The notes below the pieces were generated by a model, which saw only the letters and a program-made list of their open reading frames with translations, was not told where the DNA came from and did not search any database. A program made the position numbers and the translations under genes. A stretch of DNA of 64,000 nucleotides, from positions 5,518,001-5,582,000 of the forward strand of contig NZ_JACCBA010000001.1 of NCBI RefSeq assembly GCF_013409365.1, read 5' to 3'. The DNA is from Actinomadura luteofluorescens (lineage in GTDB: Bacteria > Actinomycetota > Actinomycetes > Streptosporangiales > Streptosporangiaceae). Of this stretch, positions 46,268 to 55,050 are shown in pieces. How positions within the stretch are numbered: position 1 is the first letter of the stretch; each line of letters opens with the position of its first letter.

Positions 46268-47074
46268 GTGAGTAAGACTGAATACGGCACCGTAGCGTGG
46301 CGGCGTAGCGTGTCCCCCGTGGATGTGGAGGGCGAGGCGGCGCGGATCCTGGCCGAGCTGAGGGCGCAGGCGGACCCGGTGCGCGCCGAAGGAGAGAAAC
46401 GCTATCTGAAGAGCGATTTCGTCCATATCGGCGTGCCTGTCCCCGCGGTGCGCAAGGTCGCGGTGGCGGCGGTCAGGACCAGGCCGGAACGGGAGGAACT
46501 CGTCGCACTGGCCGGGACGCTCTGGGACGTCACCGAGGAAGGCCGCCCGGTGCACGAGGCCCGCATGGCCGCCATCGAGGTCCTCATGAAGCGGGCGGCG
46601 CTGCTGGAACCGCGCGACGTGGGCCTCGCCGAGCGGCTCGTCCGCGACTCGGCGAGCTGGGTGTACGTCGACCAGCTCGCGGAGAAGGTCGTCGGCGCGC
46701 TGGTCGTCCGCCACCCGGACCTGGCGACGGTACTGGACGCGTGGGTCGCCGACCCCTACATGTGGGTGAGGCGCACGGCCATGCTGGCGCTCCTGGCAGG
46801 CGTGCGGGCCGGTGACCCCGATCTCGACCGCATCGACCGCTACGGGGACGCGCTCCTAGGCGAGCGCGAGTTCTTCATCCGCAAGGCCCTCGGATGGGTG
46901 CTTCGCGAGCTGTCCAAGAAAGACCCCGAGTGGGTGGTCGCCTGGGTCGAGCCTCGCGTGGACGCCATCTCGGGCGTGACGCTACGAGAGGCCCTCCGCC
47001 GCCTCCCACCCGAAGACGCCGCCCGCCTCAAGGCCGCTACCCGGCGAAAGCCCGTGGGCGGGAGGGGCCGCTAG
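46268..47074 (+). CDS. DNA alkylation repair protein (AlkD-like glycosylase)
   Basis: HEAT-like-repeat DNA glycosylase of about 268 aa that would remove N3/N7-alkylated bases. Family residues are visible: SWVYVDQLAEKVVGALV (Trp and catalytic Asp region) and MWVRRTAMLALL (second Trp with Arg), plus FFIRKALGWVLRELSKKDPEWV. The start is uncertain: GTG 46268 has aaggtgg about ten bases upstream, while GTG 46310 or 46319 would give a length closer to typical relatives. It is divergent from one M43 protease and its stop overlaps the other by four bases. Confidence 0.87.
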   Translation: MSKTEYGTVAWRRSVSPVDVEGEAARILAELRAQADPVRAEGEKRYLKSDFVHIGVPVPAVRKVAVAAVRTRPEREELVALAGTLWDVTEEGRPVHEARMAAIEVLMKRAALLEPRDVGLAERLVRDSASWVYVDQLAEKVVGALVVRHPDLATVLDAWVADPYMWVRRTAMLALLAGVRAGDPDLDRIDRYGDALLGEREFFIRKALGWVLRELSKKDPEWVVAWVEPRVDAISGVTLREALRRLPPEDAARLKAATRRKPVGGRGR

Positions 47075-48030
47075 GCGCGGTAGGCCGTCCACACGTTGTG
47101 GATGCGGGTGCCCTGGCCGGGGGTGAAGGACGTCATGCAGGTGTCGTAGCTGTAGTCCATGTAGTTGTGCACCGGGTCTTCCCCGGAGGCGGGGCAGGTG
47201 TCCTTGTAGGGCGGGCAGCCGTTCGTAGGGTCGCGCTCGGCGGGCGTGTCGGCGACACGGTCGCCCTGGCCGCTGCAACCGTCCTGGAACGTGTGGTACA
47301 GCCCCAGCCAGTGCCCGACCTCGTGGGTCGCGCTGAACCCCTTGTTGAAGTTCTCGATGGATCCGCCCGGGATGCTGGCGTAGTGGATGGTCACCCCGTC
47401 CATCTGGGGGTCGGACTTGTACTTCCAGGGGAACGTCGACCAGCCGAGCAGGTCGCCGCCGATGTAGGTGCTGTAGAGGTTCAGCGTGGACTTGCCGCCC
47501 TTGTGCAGCCGCGGCTTGTAGGTGCCCTCGTAGCGTTCCGGGTCGCCGAACCATGCCGCGTTGTCGGTGCGGCTCACGGCCTTGAGCGTGAAGGAGACGT
47601 GCGGGTCCGCGCCGCCGTTGCCCCCGCCGTAGGACGTGTTCAGCGTGCTGATCTGGCGCTGGATCATCGCGTTGGACAGGTTGCCCTTCGCGCCGGCGTG
47701 GATCACGTGGAAGTAGACCGGGATGGTGATCGGTGCGGCCCGGCGCAGGTTCGCGCTCTTCGAGGCCCCGTGCCCGCCCTGGAGGAGACCGTCCAGGATC
47801 CGGTTCAGGCGCGCCTCCACGAGGGCGGCCTCGGCGGGGCTCAGGTCCATGCGGTCCCGGGCATGGCCGTCTGTCCGGTGGCGCGCCTCGGGGGCCGCAG
47901 GGGGGTGCGCGCAGTCGTCGGCCCGGCGTTCGGGCCCCTTGCTCGTGGACGGTCCTGTGCTCGCGGACTGCCCGTGTGGCGCGGCGGGGACGAGGGCGGC
48001 GAGCAGAGCGGCGGCGGCGAGCAGCTTCAC
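47071..48030 (-). CDS. Secreted zinc metalloprotease, M43 family, second copy
   Basis: 319-aa exported protease, paralogue of the one at 45255-46148. GTG 48030 with taggag upstream starts a clear signal peptide (MKLLAAAALLAALVPAAPHG); an in-frame GTG-type extension to 48135 would bury it. A ~70-residue charged pro-region precedes the catalytic domain with HEVGHWLGLYH (H236, H240, catalytic E237) and MDYSYDTCMTSFTPGQ. The shared core segments with the first copy are near identical around the active site, while pro-regions differ, so duplication was not recent. It converges on the AlkD-like gene. Confidence 0.92.
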   Translation of the reverse strand: MKLLAAAALLAALVPAAPHGQSASTGPSTSKGPERRADDCAHPPAAPEARHRTDGHARDRMDLSPAEAALVEARLNRILDGLLQGGHGASKSANLRRAAPITIPVYFHVIHAGAKGNLSNAMIQRQISTLNTSYGGGNGGADPHVSFTLKAVSRTDNAAWFGDPERYEGTYKPRLHKGGKSTLNLYSTYIGGDLLGWSTFPWKYKSDPQMDGVTIHYASIPGGSIENFNKGFSATHEVGHWLGLYHTFQDGCSGQGDRVADTPAERDPTNGCPPYKDTCPASGEDPVHNYMDYSYDTCMTSFTPGQGTRIHNVWTAYRA

Positions 48031-48107
48031 GGCACTCCTAGGGACGGCGTTCCGGCGAGCACGGCGTCCCGAGAAACGACGCTTCACCGAATACAGGGCG
48101 TGATCAA

Positions 48108-48175
48108 CTGATATCAGACCGCAGTCATCCTGCACGTGTGATCAAGGTAAATGGAAGCTGACCGTTACCGGTCAG
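48108..48175. promoter_or_regulatory. Two palindromes upstream of guaA
   Basis: CTGATATCAG at 48108-48117 (10-bp palindrome) and CTGACCG-TTAC-CGGTCAG at 48158-48175 (perfect 7-bp arms). They lie in the 243-bp divergent gap between the second M43 protease and guaA and may be regulator sites for either. No riboswitch is evident. Confidence 0.4.
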
Positions 48176-48273
48176 TCCCGGACTGTAACGATCATGTCCG
48201 GGGTGCGGCGCATCGGCGCAGGCAGCGGCCCGTAGACTGGGAGACCCTTCCGGCCGTGCGAAAGGCGTAGTTG

Positions 48274-49857
48274 GTGGCCGCAGACCAATCCTTTGACACC
48301 GTCCTCGTCGTGGACTTCGGCGCGCAGTACGCGCAGCTGATCGCGCGACGGGTCCGCGAGTGCCATGTGTTCAGCGAGATCGTCCCCTCCACCATGCCGG
48401 CGGCGGAGATGCTCGCCCGGCGGCCGAAGGCGATCATCCTGTCGGGCGGCCCGGCGTCGGTGTACGCCGAGGGCGCCCCGGTCGCACCGGAGGGCCTGTT
48501 CGACATCGGCGTCCCCACGCTCGGCATCTGCTACGGCCACCAGGTCATGGCGCAGGCCCTCGGCGGGACGGTCGAGAACTCCGACGTCGCCGAGTACGGC
48601 GGCGCCACCGTCGCCGTCGCCTCTCCCGGCATGCTGTTCGCGGGCCTGCCGCACGAGCAGGCGGTGTGGATGTCCCACCGCGACTTCGTGAGCAGCGCCC
48701 CGTCGGGCTTCGCCGTGACCGCCAGTACTGACGTCACCCCGGTCGCGGGCATGGAGGATCTGGAGCGCGGTTTCTTCGGCGTCCAGTTCCACCCCGAGGT
48801 CCTGCACACCGAGCACGGCATGGAGATCCTGCGGCGCTTCCTCTACGAGGGCGCCGGGTGCCGGCCGAGCTGGACGATGGTGAACATCGCGGACGAGTCG
48901 ATCGAGGCCGTCCGGGAGCAGGTCGGGGAGAAGCGGGTGATCTGCGCGCTGTCGGGCGGCGTGGACTCCGCCGTCGCCGCCGCGCTCGTCCAGCGCGCCA
49001 TCGGCGACCAGCTGACCTGCGTGTTCGTCGACCACGGCCTGCTGCGCAAGGGCGAGCCCGAGCAGGTCGAGAAGGACTTCGTCGCCGCCACCGGGGTGAA
49101 CCTGCACGTCGTGGACGCCCAGGAGCGCTTCCTGTCCGCCCTCGACGGCGTCACCGACCCGGAGCGGAAGCGGAAGATCATCGGCCGCGAGTTCATCCGG
49201 GTGTTCGAGGAGGCGGCCCGCGAGATCGTGCACGGCGGGGCGGCGGCCGGAGACCCGGCCGAACCCGTCGAGTTCCTCGTCCAGGGAACCCTCTACCCGG
49301 ACGTGGTCGAATCGGGCGGCGGCACCGGCGCGGCCAACATCAAGTCGCACCACAACGTCGGAGGCCTCCCCGAAGACCTCCAGTTCGAGCTGGTCGAGCC
49401 GCTGCGGACGCTGTTCAAGGACGAGGTCCGCGCACTCGGCGAGCAGCTCGGCCTGCCGGCCGAGATCGTCTGGCGGCAGCCGTTCCCCGGCCCCGGCCTC
49501 GGCATCCGCATCATCGGCGCCGTCACGCGCGACCGCCTGGACATCCTCCGCGACGCCGACGCCATCGCCCGCGAGGAGCTGACCCGCGCCGGCCTCGACC
49601 GCGACATCTGGCAGTTCCCGGTGGTGCTGCTCGCGGACGTGCGGTCGGTGGGCGTGCAGGGCGACAGCCGCACCTACGGCCACCCGATCGTCCTGCGCCC
49701 GGTGACCAGCGAGGACGCGATGACGGCCGACTGGGCGAAGCTGCCCTACGACGTCCTGCAGCGCATCTCCACCCGCATCACCAACGAGGTCCGCGAGATC
49801 AACCGCGTCACCGTCGACATCACCTCCAAGCCCCCCGGCACCATCGAGTGGGAGTAG
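48274..49857 (+). CDS. guaA: GMP synthase (glutamine-hydrolysing)
   Basis: Converts XMP to GMP with glutamine and ATP; 527 aa. The class I amidotransferase domain (1-195) has the nucleophile in [11 protein letters not shown] and the His-Glu pair in GVQFHPEV. The ATP pyrophosphatase domain has the P-loop [12 protein letters not shown] near 225, and the C-terminal dimerisation domain ends in [18 protein letters not shown] 48274 is preferred to TTG 48271 for spacing from aaagg (48261-48265). The guanine branch guaB-guaB3 and guaA is thus gathered within 14 kb. A very strong hairpin follows. Confidence 0.97.
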   Translation: MAADQSFDTVLVVDFGAQYAQLIARRVRECHVFSEIVPSTMPAAEMLARRPKAIILSGGPASVYAEGAPVAPEGLFDIGVPTLGICYGHQVMAQALGGTVENSDVAEYGGATVAVASPGMLFAGLPHEQAVWMSHRDFVSSAPSGFAVTASTDVTPVAGMEDLERGFFGVQFHPEVLHTEHGMEILRRFLYEGAGCRPSWTMVNIADESIEAVREQVGEKRVICALSGGVDSAVAAALVQRAIGDQLTCVFVDHGLLRKGEPEQVEKDFVAATGVNLHVVDAQERFLSALDGVTDPERKRKIIGREFIRVFEEAAREIVHGGAAAGDPAEPVEFLVQGTLYPDVVESGGGTGAANIKSHHNVGGLPEDLQFELVEPLRTLFKDEVRALGEQLGLPAEIVWRQPFPGPGLGIRIIGAVTRDRLDILRDADAIAREELTRAGLDRDIWQFPVVLLADVRSVGVQGDSRTYGHPIVLRPVTSEDAMTADWAKLPYDVLQRISTRITNEVREINRVTVDITSKPPGTIEWE

Positions 49858-49869
49858 GGGGCCGGTAGG

Positions 49870-49913
49870 CACGGCGAAGGCCCGGACGGATCTCCGTCCG
49901 GGCCTTCGCCGTG
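49870..49913. terminator. Perfect 20-bp hairpin, bidirectional terminator between guaA and ahpD
   Basis: Arms 49870-49889 and 49894-49913 are exact complements around an ATCT loop. It lies 12 bases past the guaA stop and 7 bases before the ahpD stop (minus strand), the strongest stem in the window. Confidence 0.95.
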
Positions 49914-49920
49914 CCCGCCG

Positions 49921-50463
49921 TCAGACCGTGGCGGGGGCCAGCGCGGCCTCCGCGTCCAGGGTCGCGGCGGTCGCGTTCACCACGGCGGCGATCCGCAGCA
50001 CCTCCTGGACGAGCTCGCGCGACAGGCCGGCCTCGCGGACGACCTTCTCGTGCGACTCCAGGCAGCGCCCGCAGCCGTTGATCGCCGACACGGCGAGGCA
50101 CCACAGCTCGAAGTCGGCCTTCTCCACGCCGGGCCTGCCGATGATCGACATCCGCAGCCGGGCCGGGAGGGTCGCGTACGTCTCGTCCCCGATGAGGTGG
50201 GTGGCGCGGTAGTACACGTTGTTCATCGCCATGATCGACGCGGCGCCCTTGGCCGCCTCGAACGCCTCGGCGGACAGGTTGTCGCCCGCCTCCTCGGCCA
50301 GCTCCCGGATGACGACGGCGCTCCGCGTGGCGAGGGCGCAGGCCAGGACCGTCCCCCACAGCTGCTGGTCGGTGAGCTGGGAGGTCGAGGTCAGCGAGCC
50401 GAGATTGAGCTTGGTGTCCTTGGCGTAGCCCGGGAGGGCGCCCTTCAGCGCGTCAACGCTCAT
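49921..50463 (-). CDS. ahpD: Alkyl hydroperoxide reductase AhpD
   Basis: Thioredoxin-like adaptor of 180 aa that passes electrons from the lipoamide system to AhpC. The catalytic pair C131 and C134 is in [11 protein letters not shown], with H138 and E119 completing the proton relay described for mycobacterial AhpD. ATG 50463 ([12 protein letters not shown]) is about nine bases from aaagga; an ATG two codons upstream is in frame. It follows ahpC by 100 bases on the same strand, and the pair is the usual actinobacterial peroxide reductase operon. Confidence 0.96.
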   Translation of the reverse strand: MSVDALKGALPGYAKDTKLNLGSLTSTSQLTDQQLWGTVLACALATRSAVVIRELAEEAGDNLSAEAFEAAKGAASIMAMNNVYYRATHLIGDETYATLPARLRMSIIGRPGVEKADFELWCLAVSAINGCGRCLESHEKVVREAGLSRELVQEVLRIAAVVNATAATLDAEAALAPATV

Positions 50464-50563
50464 GATCATGCGTCCTTTCGTGCGGACGGCCGGCCGCGGG
50501 TCGCGCGGCCGGCCGCCTTCGGTCCGTGCCCGTCCTCCGCCGGGTCCGTGCCCGGCGGGAGGC

Positions 50564-51118
50564 TCAGGCCCCGGCGAGCAGCTTGGCCGCGTCGAGGGTG
50601 TCCTCGCCCTTGTTCCAGTTGCAGGGGCACAGCTCGTCGCTCTGCAGCGCGTCCAGGACCCGCAGGACCTCCTTGACGTTCCGGCCGACGGAGCCGGCGG
50701 TCACCATGGCGAACTGGATCTCGTTGTTCGGGTCGACGATGAACGTCGCGCGCTGCGCGACGCCGTCCTCGGTGAGGATGCCGAGCGACTCCGAGAGCTC
50801 GCGCCTGAGGTCGGACAGCATCGGGAACGGGATCTCCCGCAGGTCCGGGTGGTCCTTGCGCCACGCGTAGTGGACGAACTCGTTGTCGACGGACGCGCCG
50901 AGCACCTGCGCGTCGCGGTCGGCGAAGTCCTCGTTGAGGCGGCCGAACTCCGCGATCTCGGTCGGACAGACGAACGTGAAGTCCTTGGGCCAGAAGAACA
51001 CCACGCGCCACTTGCCCTCGTAGGACTTGTGGTTGATCGTCTCGAACGCGTTGTCGGCGTCCAGCGAGACGCAGGCGGTGAGCTCGTACTCGGGGAACTT
51101 GTCACCGACAGTAAGCAC
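50564..51118 (-). CDS. ahpC: Alkyl hydroperoxide reductase AhpC (peroxiredoxin)
   Basis: 2-Cys peroxiredoxin of 184 aa that reduces organic and hydrogen peroxides. The peroxidatic C51 is in FTFVCPTE; resolving cysteines C164 and C166 are in ELCPCNW, as in mycobacterial and Streptomyces AhpC. GTG 51118 has gaaggag five bases upstream; a longer frame to 51211 has no support. The 537-bp region upstream carries palindromes that could be OxyR sites, and an oxyR gene lies 2.8 kb away. Confidence 0.96.
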   Translation of the reverse strand: MLTVGDKFPEYELTACVSLDADNAFETINHKSYEGKWRVVFFWPKDFTFVCPTEIAEFGRLNEDFADRDAQVLGASVDNEFVHYAWRKDHPDLREIPFPMLSDLRRELSESLGILTEDGVAQRATFIVDPNNEIQFAMVTAGSVGRNVKEVLRVLDALQSDELCPCNWNKGEDTLDAAKLLAGA

Positions 51119-51259
51119 GCATGCTCCTTCATCATGAGAACGGGGTCGCCTCCGCACGGGGAGGCGCGAGAGGGCCGCGGGCTCTTCGCCTCGGCGGCCG
51201 ATGTCACTCACAGTGCCCCGACTCGATCAAAAAGAGAAATCGATGGATCCCTCAGGCCT

Positions 51260-51276
51260 GATAGGCACGCCTTATC
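51260..51276. promoter_or_regulatory. Candidate OxyR box upstream of ahpC
   Basis: On the minus strand GATAAGGCGTGCCTATC, with the ATA...CTAT spacing of OxyR half-operators, 142 bases before the ahpC start. Match to the consensus is partial. Confidence 0.45.
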
Positions 51277-51340
51277 AATGTGCTGGACGGCGCGCTGACC
51301 GGCGGAGAGGGGGCGGCCGGCCCGCCGTCCGGCCGGCCGG

Positions 51341-51378
51341 TAGACATAGATCACACCGATACGCCCATATCGGGTCTA
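51341..51378. promoter_or_regulatory. Nested inverted repeat, second candidate OxyR region
   Basis: CCGATA-N6-TATCGG (51356-51373) nested in TAGAC (51341-51345) and GTCTA (51374-51378). ATA/TAT elements recur at roughly 10-bp steps, which is how OxyR contacts four successive major grooves. About 240 bases upstream of ahpC. Confidence 0.4.
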
Positions 51379-51655
51379 ACTCTGTGTAGCGCGCAAGTGT
51401 AGGGCGCTGCACTCTCTCCGGACAACAGGTGACATCGGTGACAGGTGTCGCTCCCTCACCGCCGGCCGTCCCAGGTCCCGCTACTGTCCGTCACGGCCGG
51501 GTCGGTGCGGTTCCGGGGTCGAGGGCCGCCTGACCGAACCGGAGCGGGGCCTGATGCGGGAATGGCTCGACCGCATCGCCGACCGATCCCGCTGGCGCTC
51601 GCCGTCGATGGCCGGCCTCGCCTGAGAGCGGCTGTTGACCAGGGCGGGGGACGGC

Positions 51656-52291
51656 TCAGCGGGGGCGGGCGGCGGCGTGCGTGGCGAGGGCTTCGGCGGC
51701 GTCGGCGAACATGTCGGCCAGACCGGACAGGGTGGTCTGGAGCTCCCCGTCCAGCCAGGCGATGAGGTTCTCGTTCCATCCGGCGACCAGCATCGTGGCG
51801 ATGAAGTGCACGCGCGCGTCGGCGCCCGGCGGGATGTCGGAGAACGTGCGGGCGTACTCGATGACCCGGCGCGTGTAGTCGCGGCGGGCGGCGTGCTGGC
51901 GCGCCCGCAGGACGGGGCTGGCGGTCGCCTCGACCAGCATCACGCGGATCTTGCGGGGATCGGCGCGGCCCGTGTCCAGGGCGGCCATGGCGGCGGAGCG
52001 GACGGTCGCGCGCAGGCCGGCGTCCGGCCCGGCGGCGGCGACGCCCCGGGCGGCGGCCTCGGCGATCTCCGCGACGATCCGGTCGTGGACCTCGGCGAGC
52101 AGGGCGTCCAGGTCGGTGAAGCTCTCGTAGAAGTAGCGCGGGTTGAGGCCGGCGTGCGCGCAGACCGCGCGCAGGGACGTCCCCCGGACGCCTTCCTCCG
52201 CGAGCAGGTCGAGGGCCGCTTCCAGGAGCGCGGCGCGGCGGTCGGCGCGGCGGCGGTCGGCGGTGACGCCGCCGTACGGGCGAGGGCTCAC
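51656..52291 (-). CDS. TetR family transcription regulator
   Basis: 211-aa repressor with an N-terminal helix-turn-helix: RRAALLEAALDLLAEEGV, RGTSLRAVCAHAGLNPRYF, YESFTDLDALL. The ligand domain is of the general TetR_C type. GTG 52291 (VSPRPYGG) is preferred; a longer frame would run through the divergent promoter. It is divergent from the carotenoid oxygenase with a perfect operator-like palindrome between them, so it probably represses that gene and itself. This pair stands between oxyR and ahpCD. Confidence 0.92.
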   Translation of the reverse strand: MSPRPYGGVTADRRRADRRAALLEAALDLLAEEGVRGTSLRAVCAHAGLNPRYFYESFTDLDALLAEVHDRIVAEIAEAAARGVAAAGPDAGLRATVRSAAMAALDTGRADPRKIRVMLVEATASPVLRARQHAARRDYTRRVIEYARTFSDIPPGADARVHFIATMLVAGWNENLIAWLDGELQTTLSGLADMFADAAEALATHAAARPR

Positions 52292-52300
52292 CGCACAATC

Positions 52301-52329
52301 TTGACACAGCCGTTGCCAGAATCTACCTT
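52301..52329 (+). promoter_or_regulatory. Promoter of the carotenoid oxygenase gene
   Basis: TTGACA (52301-52306) and TACCTT (52324-52329) with a 17-bp spacer, an excellent vegetative-type promoter. The operator at 52312-52338 overlaps the spacer, the -10 and the start point. Confidence 0.8.
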
Positions 52330-52338
52330 TCTGGCAAC
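52312..52338. promoter_or_regulatory. TetR operator GTTGCCAGAA-N7-TTCTGGCAAC
   Basis: Perfect 10-bp inverted repeat (52312-52321 and 52329-52338) with a 7-bp centre. It is located between the divergent TetR (start 52291) and carotenoid oxygenase (start 52365) genes and covers the -10 of the latter. Confidence 0.88.
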
Positions 52339-52364
52339 AGGCGTAGCCAGATGGGGAGGCCCCC

Positions 52365-53855
52365 GTGCCCCGTTCCAGCGACACCGAGCCCCGGTCCGGC
52401 GCGACCGCGGCCTCCACGGACATGGCGCGCGTGTTCGCGCCGCTCATGCGCGAGCACGACTACGCCGTCGACCAGATCGACGGGGATCTCCCGCCCGGCC
52501 TCACCGGCACGCTGTACCGGATCGGCCCGGGCAAGTGGGAGGTCGGGCGCACGCTGATGCACCACCTCTTCGACGGCGACGGGATGGTCTCGCAGTTCGC
52601 CTTCGACGGGCGGTCCGTACGGTTCCGCAACCGGTACGTGCGGACGCCGCAGTTCAGGCACGGCCTGGTCTCCGGCGGTCCCGTCCGCCCGGGCGTCGGA
52701 ACGCCGCTCCCCGGCGGCTTCTGGGCCAACTTCGTGAAGGGGAAGGGCCCGGCCAACCCCGCCAACACCGGCATCGCGCTGCACGCCGACCGGCTGCTGG
52801 CCCTGTGGGAGGGCGGCCCGCCGCACCGCCTCGACCCCGACACCCTGGAGACGCTCGGCACGTACGACTTCGGCGGACGGCTGCGCGGCGCGCTCAAGGC
52901 GTTCTCCGCCCACCCGAAGTGGGATCCGGTGACGGGCGAGATGTTCAACTTCGGCCAGGACTTCAGCCCGCTGCCCGCGCTGAACTGCTGGAAGGTCGAC
53001 CGGCGCGGCCGGCTGCGGCGGCTCGCCCGGGTCCGGATGGCGAACATGCCGTGGAACCACGACGTGGCGCTGACGACCGAGCACATGGTGTTCGTGCTGG
53101 ACCCGTACATGTTCGACCTGCGCACGATGTTCGGCGGCGGCGCGTCGGTGTTCGACGCGATCCGGCATCGTCCCGAGAAGGGGACGCGGTTCGTGCTGGT
53201 GCCGCGCGACGGCGGTCCGGCCCGGGTCGTGGAGCACGAGGCGCTCGTGCACGTCCACGTGGCGAACGCCTTCGAGGACGGTTCCGACACCGTCGTCGAC
53301 CTGGTGCTCTTCGACGACTTCGAAGCGATCAGGCGCGACCTGTCCGACTTCCGCACGCGCTTCACCGACCTGCCGTCCAGCAGGCTCACGCGCTACCGGA
53401 TCACCCCGGCGGGCCGTGTGATCGAGACGCCGCTGTCGGACCGGCCCGGCGAGTTCCCCCAGTACGACTGGCGCCGTTCCACGCGCAGGCACCGCTACAC
53501 CTACATGACTGGACGGACGGGCCCGAGCGGCGAGTACGACACCGTCCTGAAAGTCGACAACGACACCGGCCACACGCAGGCGCACGAGGCGGGCCCGCAC
53601 ACCTACGTGGGCGAGCCCATCTTCGTGCCCCGCGCGCCGGATTCCGCCGAGGACGACGGGTGGCTCCTAGCCGTGGTGTATCTCGCCGCGGAGCACCGCT
53701 CGCGGCTCACCATCCTGGACGCCCGTGACCTCGCCCCGGTCGCGGACCTTCACCTCCCGCACCACATCCCGTTCGGCTTCCACGGCACGTTCACCACCCG
53801 CGTCGCCGATCCCGGCGCCCCGATCCCGCACCCCGACCGCCTGCCCATCCGCTGA
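52365..53855 (+). CDS. Carotenoid oxygenase (RPE65/CCD) family protein
   Basis: Non-heme iron dioxygenase of 496 aa that cleaves double bonds of carotenoids, stilbenes or lignin-derived phenols. The four iron-binding histidines are visible: H183 (SAHPKWDP), H232 (WNHDVALT), H298 (HVHVANAFED) and H473 (FGFHGTF). The family opening GDLPPGLTGTLYRIGPGKWEV and the HHLFDGDGMV motif are present. No carotenoid synthesis gene is in the window, so the substrate is open. GTG 52365 has ggggagg (52353-52359). It is controlled, by position, by the divergent TetR. Confidence 0.93.
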   Translation: MPRSSDTEPRSGATAASTDMARVFAPLMREHDYAVDQIDGDLPPGLTGTLYRIGPGKWEVGRTLMHHLFDGDGMVSQFAFDGRSVRFRNRYVRTPQFRHGLVSGGPVRPGVGTPLPGGFWANFVKGKGPANPANTGIALHADRLLALWEGGPPHRLDPDTLETLGTYDFGGRLRGALKAFSAHPKWDPVTGEMFNFGQDFSPLPALNCWKVDRRGRLRRLARVRMANMPWNHDVALTTEHMVFVLDPYMFDLRTMFGGGASVFDAIRHRPEKGTRFVLVPRDGGPARVVEHEALVHVHVANAFEDGSDTVVDLVLFDDFEAIRRDLSDFRTRFTDLPSSRLTRYRITPAGRVIETPLSDRPGEFPQYDWRRSTRRHRYTYMTGRTGPSGEYDTVLKVDNDTGHTQAHEAGPHTYVGEPIFVPRAPDSAEDDGWLLAVVYLAAEHRSRLTILDARDLAPVADLHLPHHIPFGFHGTFTTRVADPGAPIPHPDRLPIR

Positions 53856-53951
53856 CCGCCCGCCGCGCCGGCGGCTGTGGTGAATCCCACCCCGCCGCGA
53901 CCTGGGACTGGTCACGTTGCGTGACCGCCCTTGGGTAATGTCTGCGTCAGG

Positions 53952-54899
53952 ATGGGGATCAGCAGACCGACGGTGGCCCAGTTGCGGGCGTTCCTGGCAT
54001 TGGCGGAGTACCTGCATTTCCGTGACGCCGCCGCCGCTCTGCGCATGAGCCAGCCCGCCCTGTCCGGGGCCGTGGCGGCGCTCGAGGAGGGCCTCGGAAC
54101 GCGGCTCGTCGAGCGGACGACGCGCAGGGTCCTGCTGACGCCCGCGGGGGAGCGGGTCGCGCGGCGGGCCGAGACCGTCCTCGCGGAACTCGACCGGCTG
54201 GTCGAGGAGGTCCAGGCCGTCCGGGGGATGCTCGTGGGGCCGCTCCGGGTGGGGGTCATCCCGACCGTCGCGCCGTACCTGCTGCCCATCGTCCTGCCGA
54301 GGCTCGCCAAGGAGTTCCCCGACCTGGAACTGTCCGTCCACGAGGAGCAGACCGGCCACATCGTCGCGGAACTGATCGCCGGGCGCCTGGACGTGGTGCT
54401 GCTGGCGCTCCCCGCGCCGGCGACGGGCGTGACGGAACTGCCGCTGTACGACGAGGACTTCGTGCTCGTCGCGCCCGCCGGGTTCGACCTGGGCGCCACC
54501 GGGGTCGCGCGGGAGGCGCTGAACGACCTCGACGTCATCCTGCTGAACGAGGGTCACTGCCTGCGCGACCAGGCACTGGACGTCTGCCGGGAGGTGGGGG
54601 CGCGCGCGGCCGCGGCCACGTACGCCACGAGCCTGGCGACGCTGGTCCAGCTGGTGTCGGGCGGGCTGGGGGTGACGCTCGTCCCCGAGACGGCGCTGCC
54701 CGTGGAGACCCGCCGGGCGCCGAACCTCGGCTGCCACCGGTTCGCGGCACCGGCGCCCTTCCGCCGCATCGGCCTCGGCTTCCGGTCGACGTCCCCGCGC
54801 GCGGACGAGTTCGAGGCGCTCGCGGCGAGCGTCCGCGCCGCACTCTCCGAATCGGGCATCGCGGAGTCGGGCGTGATCCCCGGGGTCCGCACCGCCTGA
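53952..54899 (+). CDS. oxyR: LysR-family peroxide sensor OxyR
   Basis: 315-aa redox-sensing regulator. The winged helix-turn-helix at the N-terminus is AQLRAFLALAEYLHFRDAAAALRMSQPALSGAVAALEEGLG in two blocks, and IPTVAPYLLPIVLP follows as in E. coli OxyR. The redox cysteines are both present, C203 and C212 in NEGHCLRDQALDVC, matching Cys199/Cys208 of E. coli. ATG 53952 aligns with the family start; a TTG 21 bases upstream is possible. It should activate ahpCD, which in Streptomyces is its divergent neighbour; here a TetR/carotenoid oxygenase pair lies between. Confidence 0.94.
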   Translation: MGISRPTVAQLRAFLALAEYLHFRDAAAALRMSQPALSGAVAALEEGLGTRLVERTTRRVLLTPAGERVARRAETVLAELDRLVEEVQAVRGMLVGPLRVGVIPTVAPYLLPIVLPRLAKEFPDLELSVHEEQTGHIVAELIAGRLDVVLLALPAPATGVTELPLYDEDFVLVAPAGFDLGATGVAREALNDLDVILLNEGHCLRDQALDVCREVGARAAAATYATSLATLVQLVSGGLGVTLVPETALPVETRRAPNLGCHRFAAPAPFRRIGLGFRSTSPRADEFEALAASVRAALSESGIAESGVIPGVRTA

Positions 54900-55050
54900 T
54901 CTGCGGGATTCCTGGCCCCGTGGGTTAACGCCCAGGTCAAGTGGCGGCCAGGCGAGGTCAAGTCTGCGTCAGGGGACGGCCTCGCAATCGCGATGCGCGT
55001 TCGTGCGGTGGCTTAGGGTGACCATGCTCGTGGGGCGAGGAGGAGGCCCC

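Larger units (their letters stand above)
51119..51655. other. 537-bp ahpC upstream region, no gene
   Basis: Gap between the ahpC start and the TetR stop, both on the minus strand. It holds an AT-richer stretch (51215-51290) expected to contain the ahpC promoter and the two candidate OxyR boxes. An open frame at 51445-51765 is short, biased like random GC-rich DNA and runs into the TetR gene, so no protein is called. Confidence 0.6.

Noticed and set aside
51445..51765. 106-codon frame upstream of ahpC
   Set aside because: Arg/Gly-rich shadow-like composition and runs into the antisense of the TetR gene.
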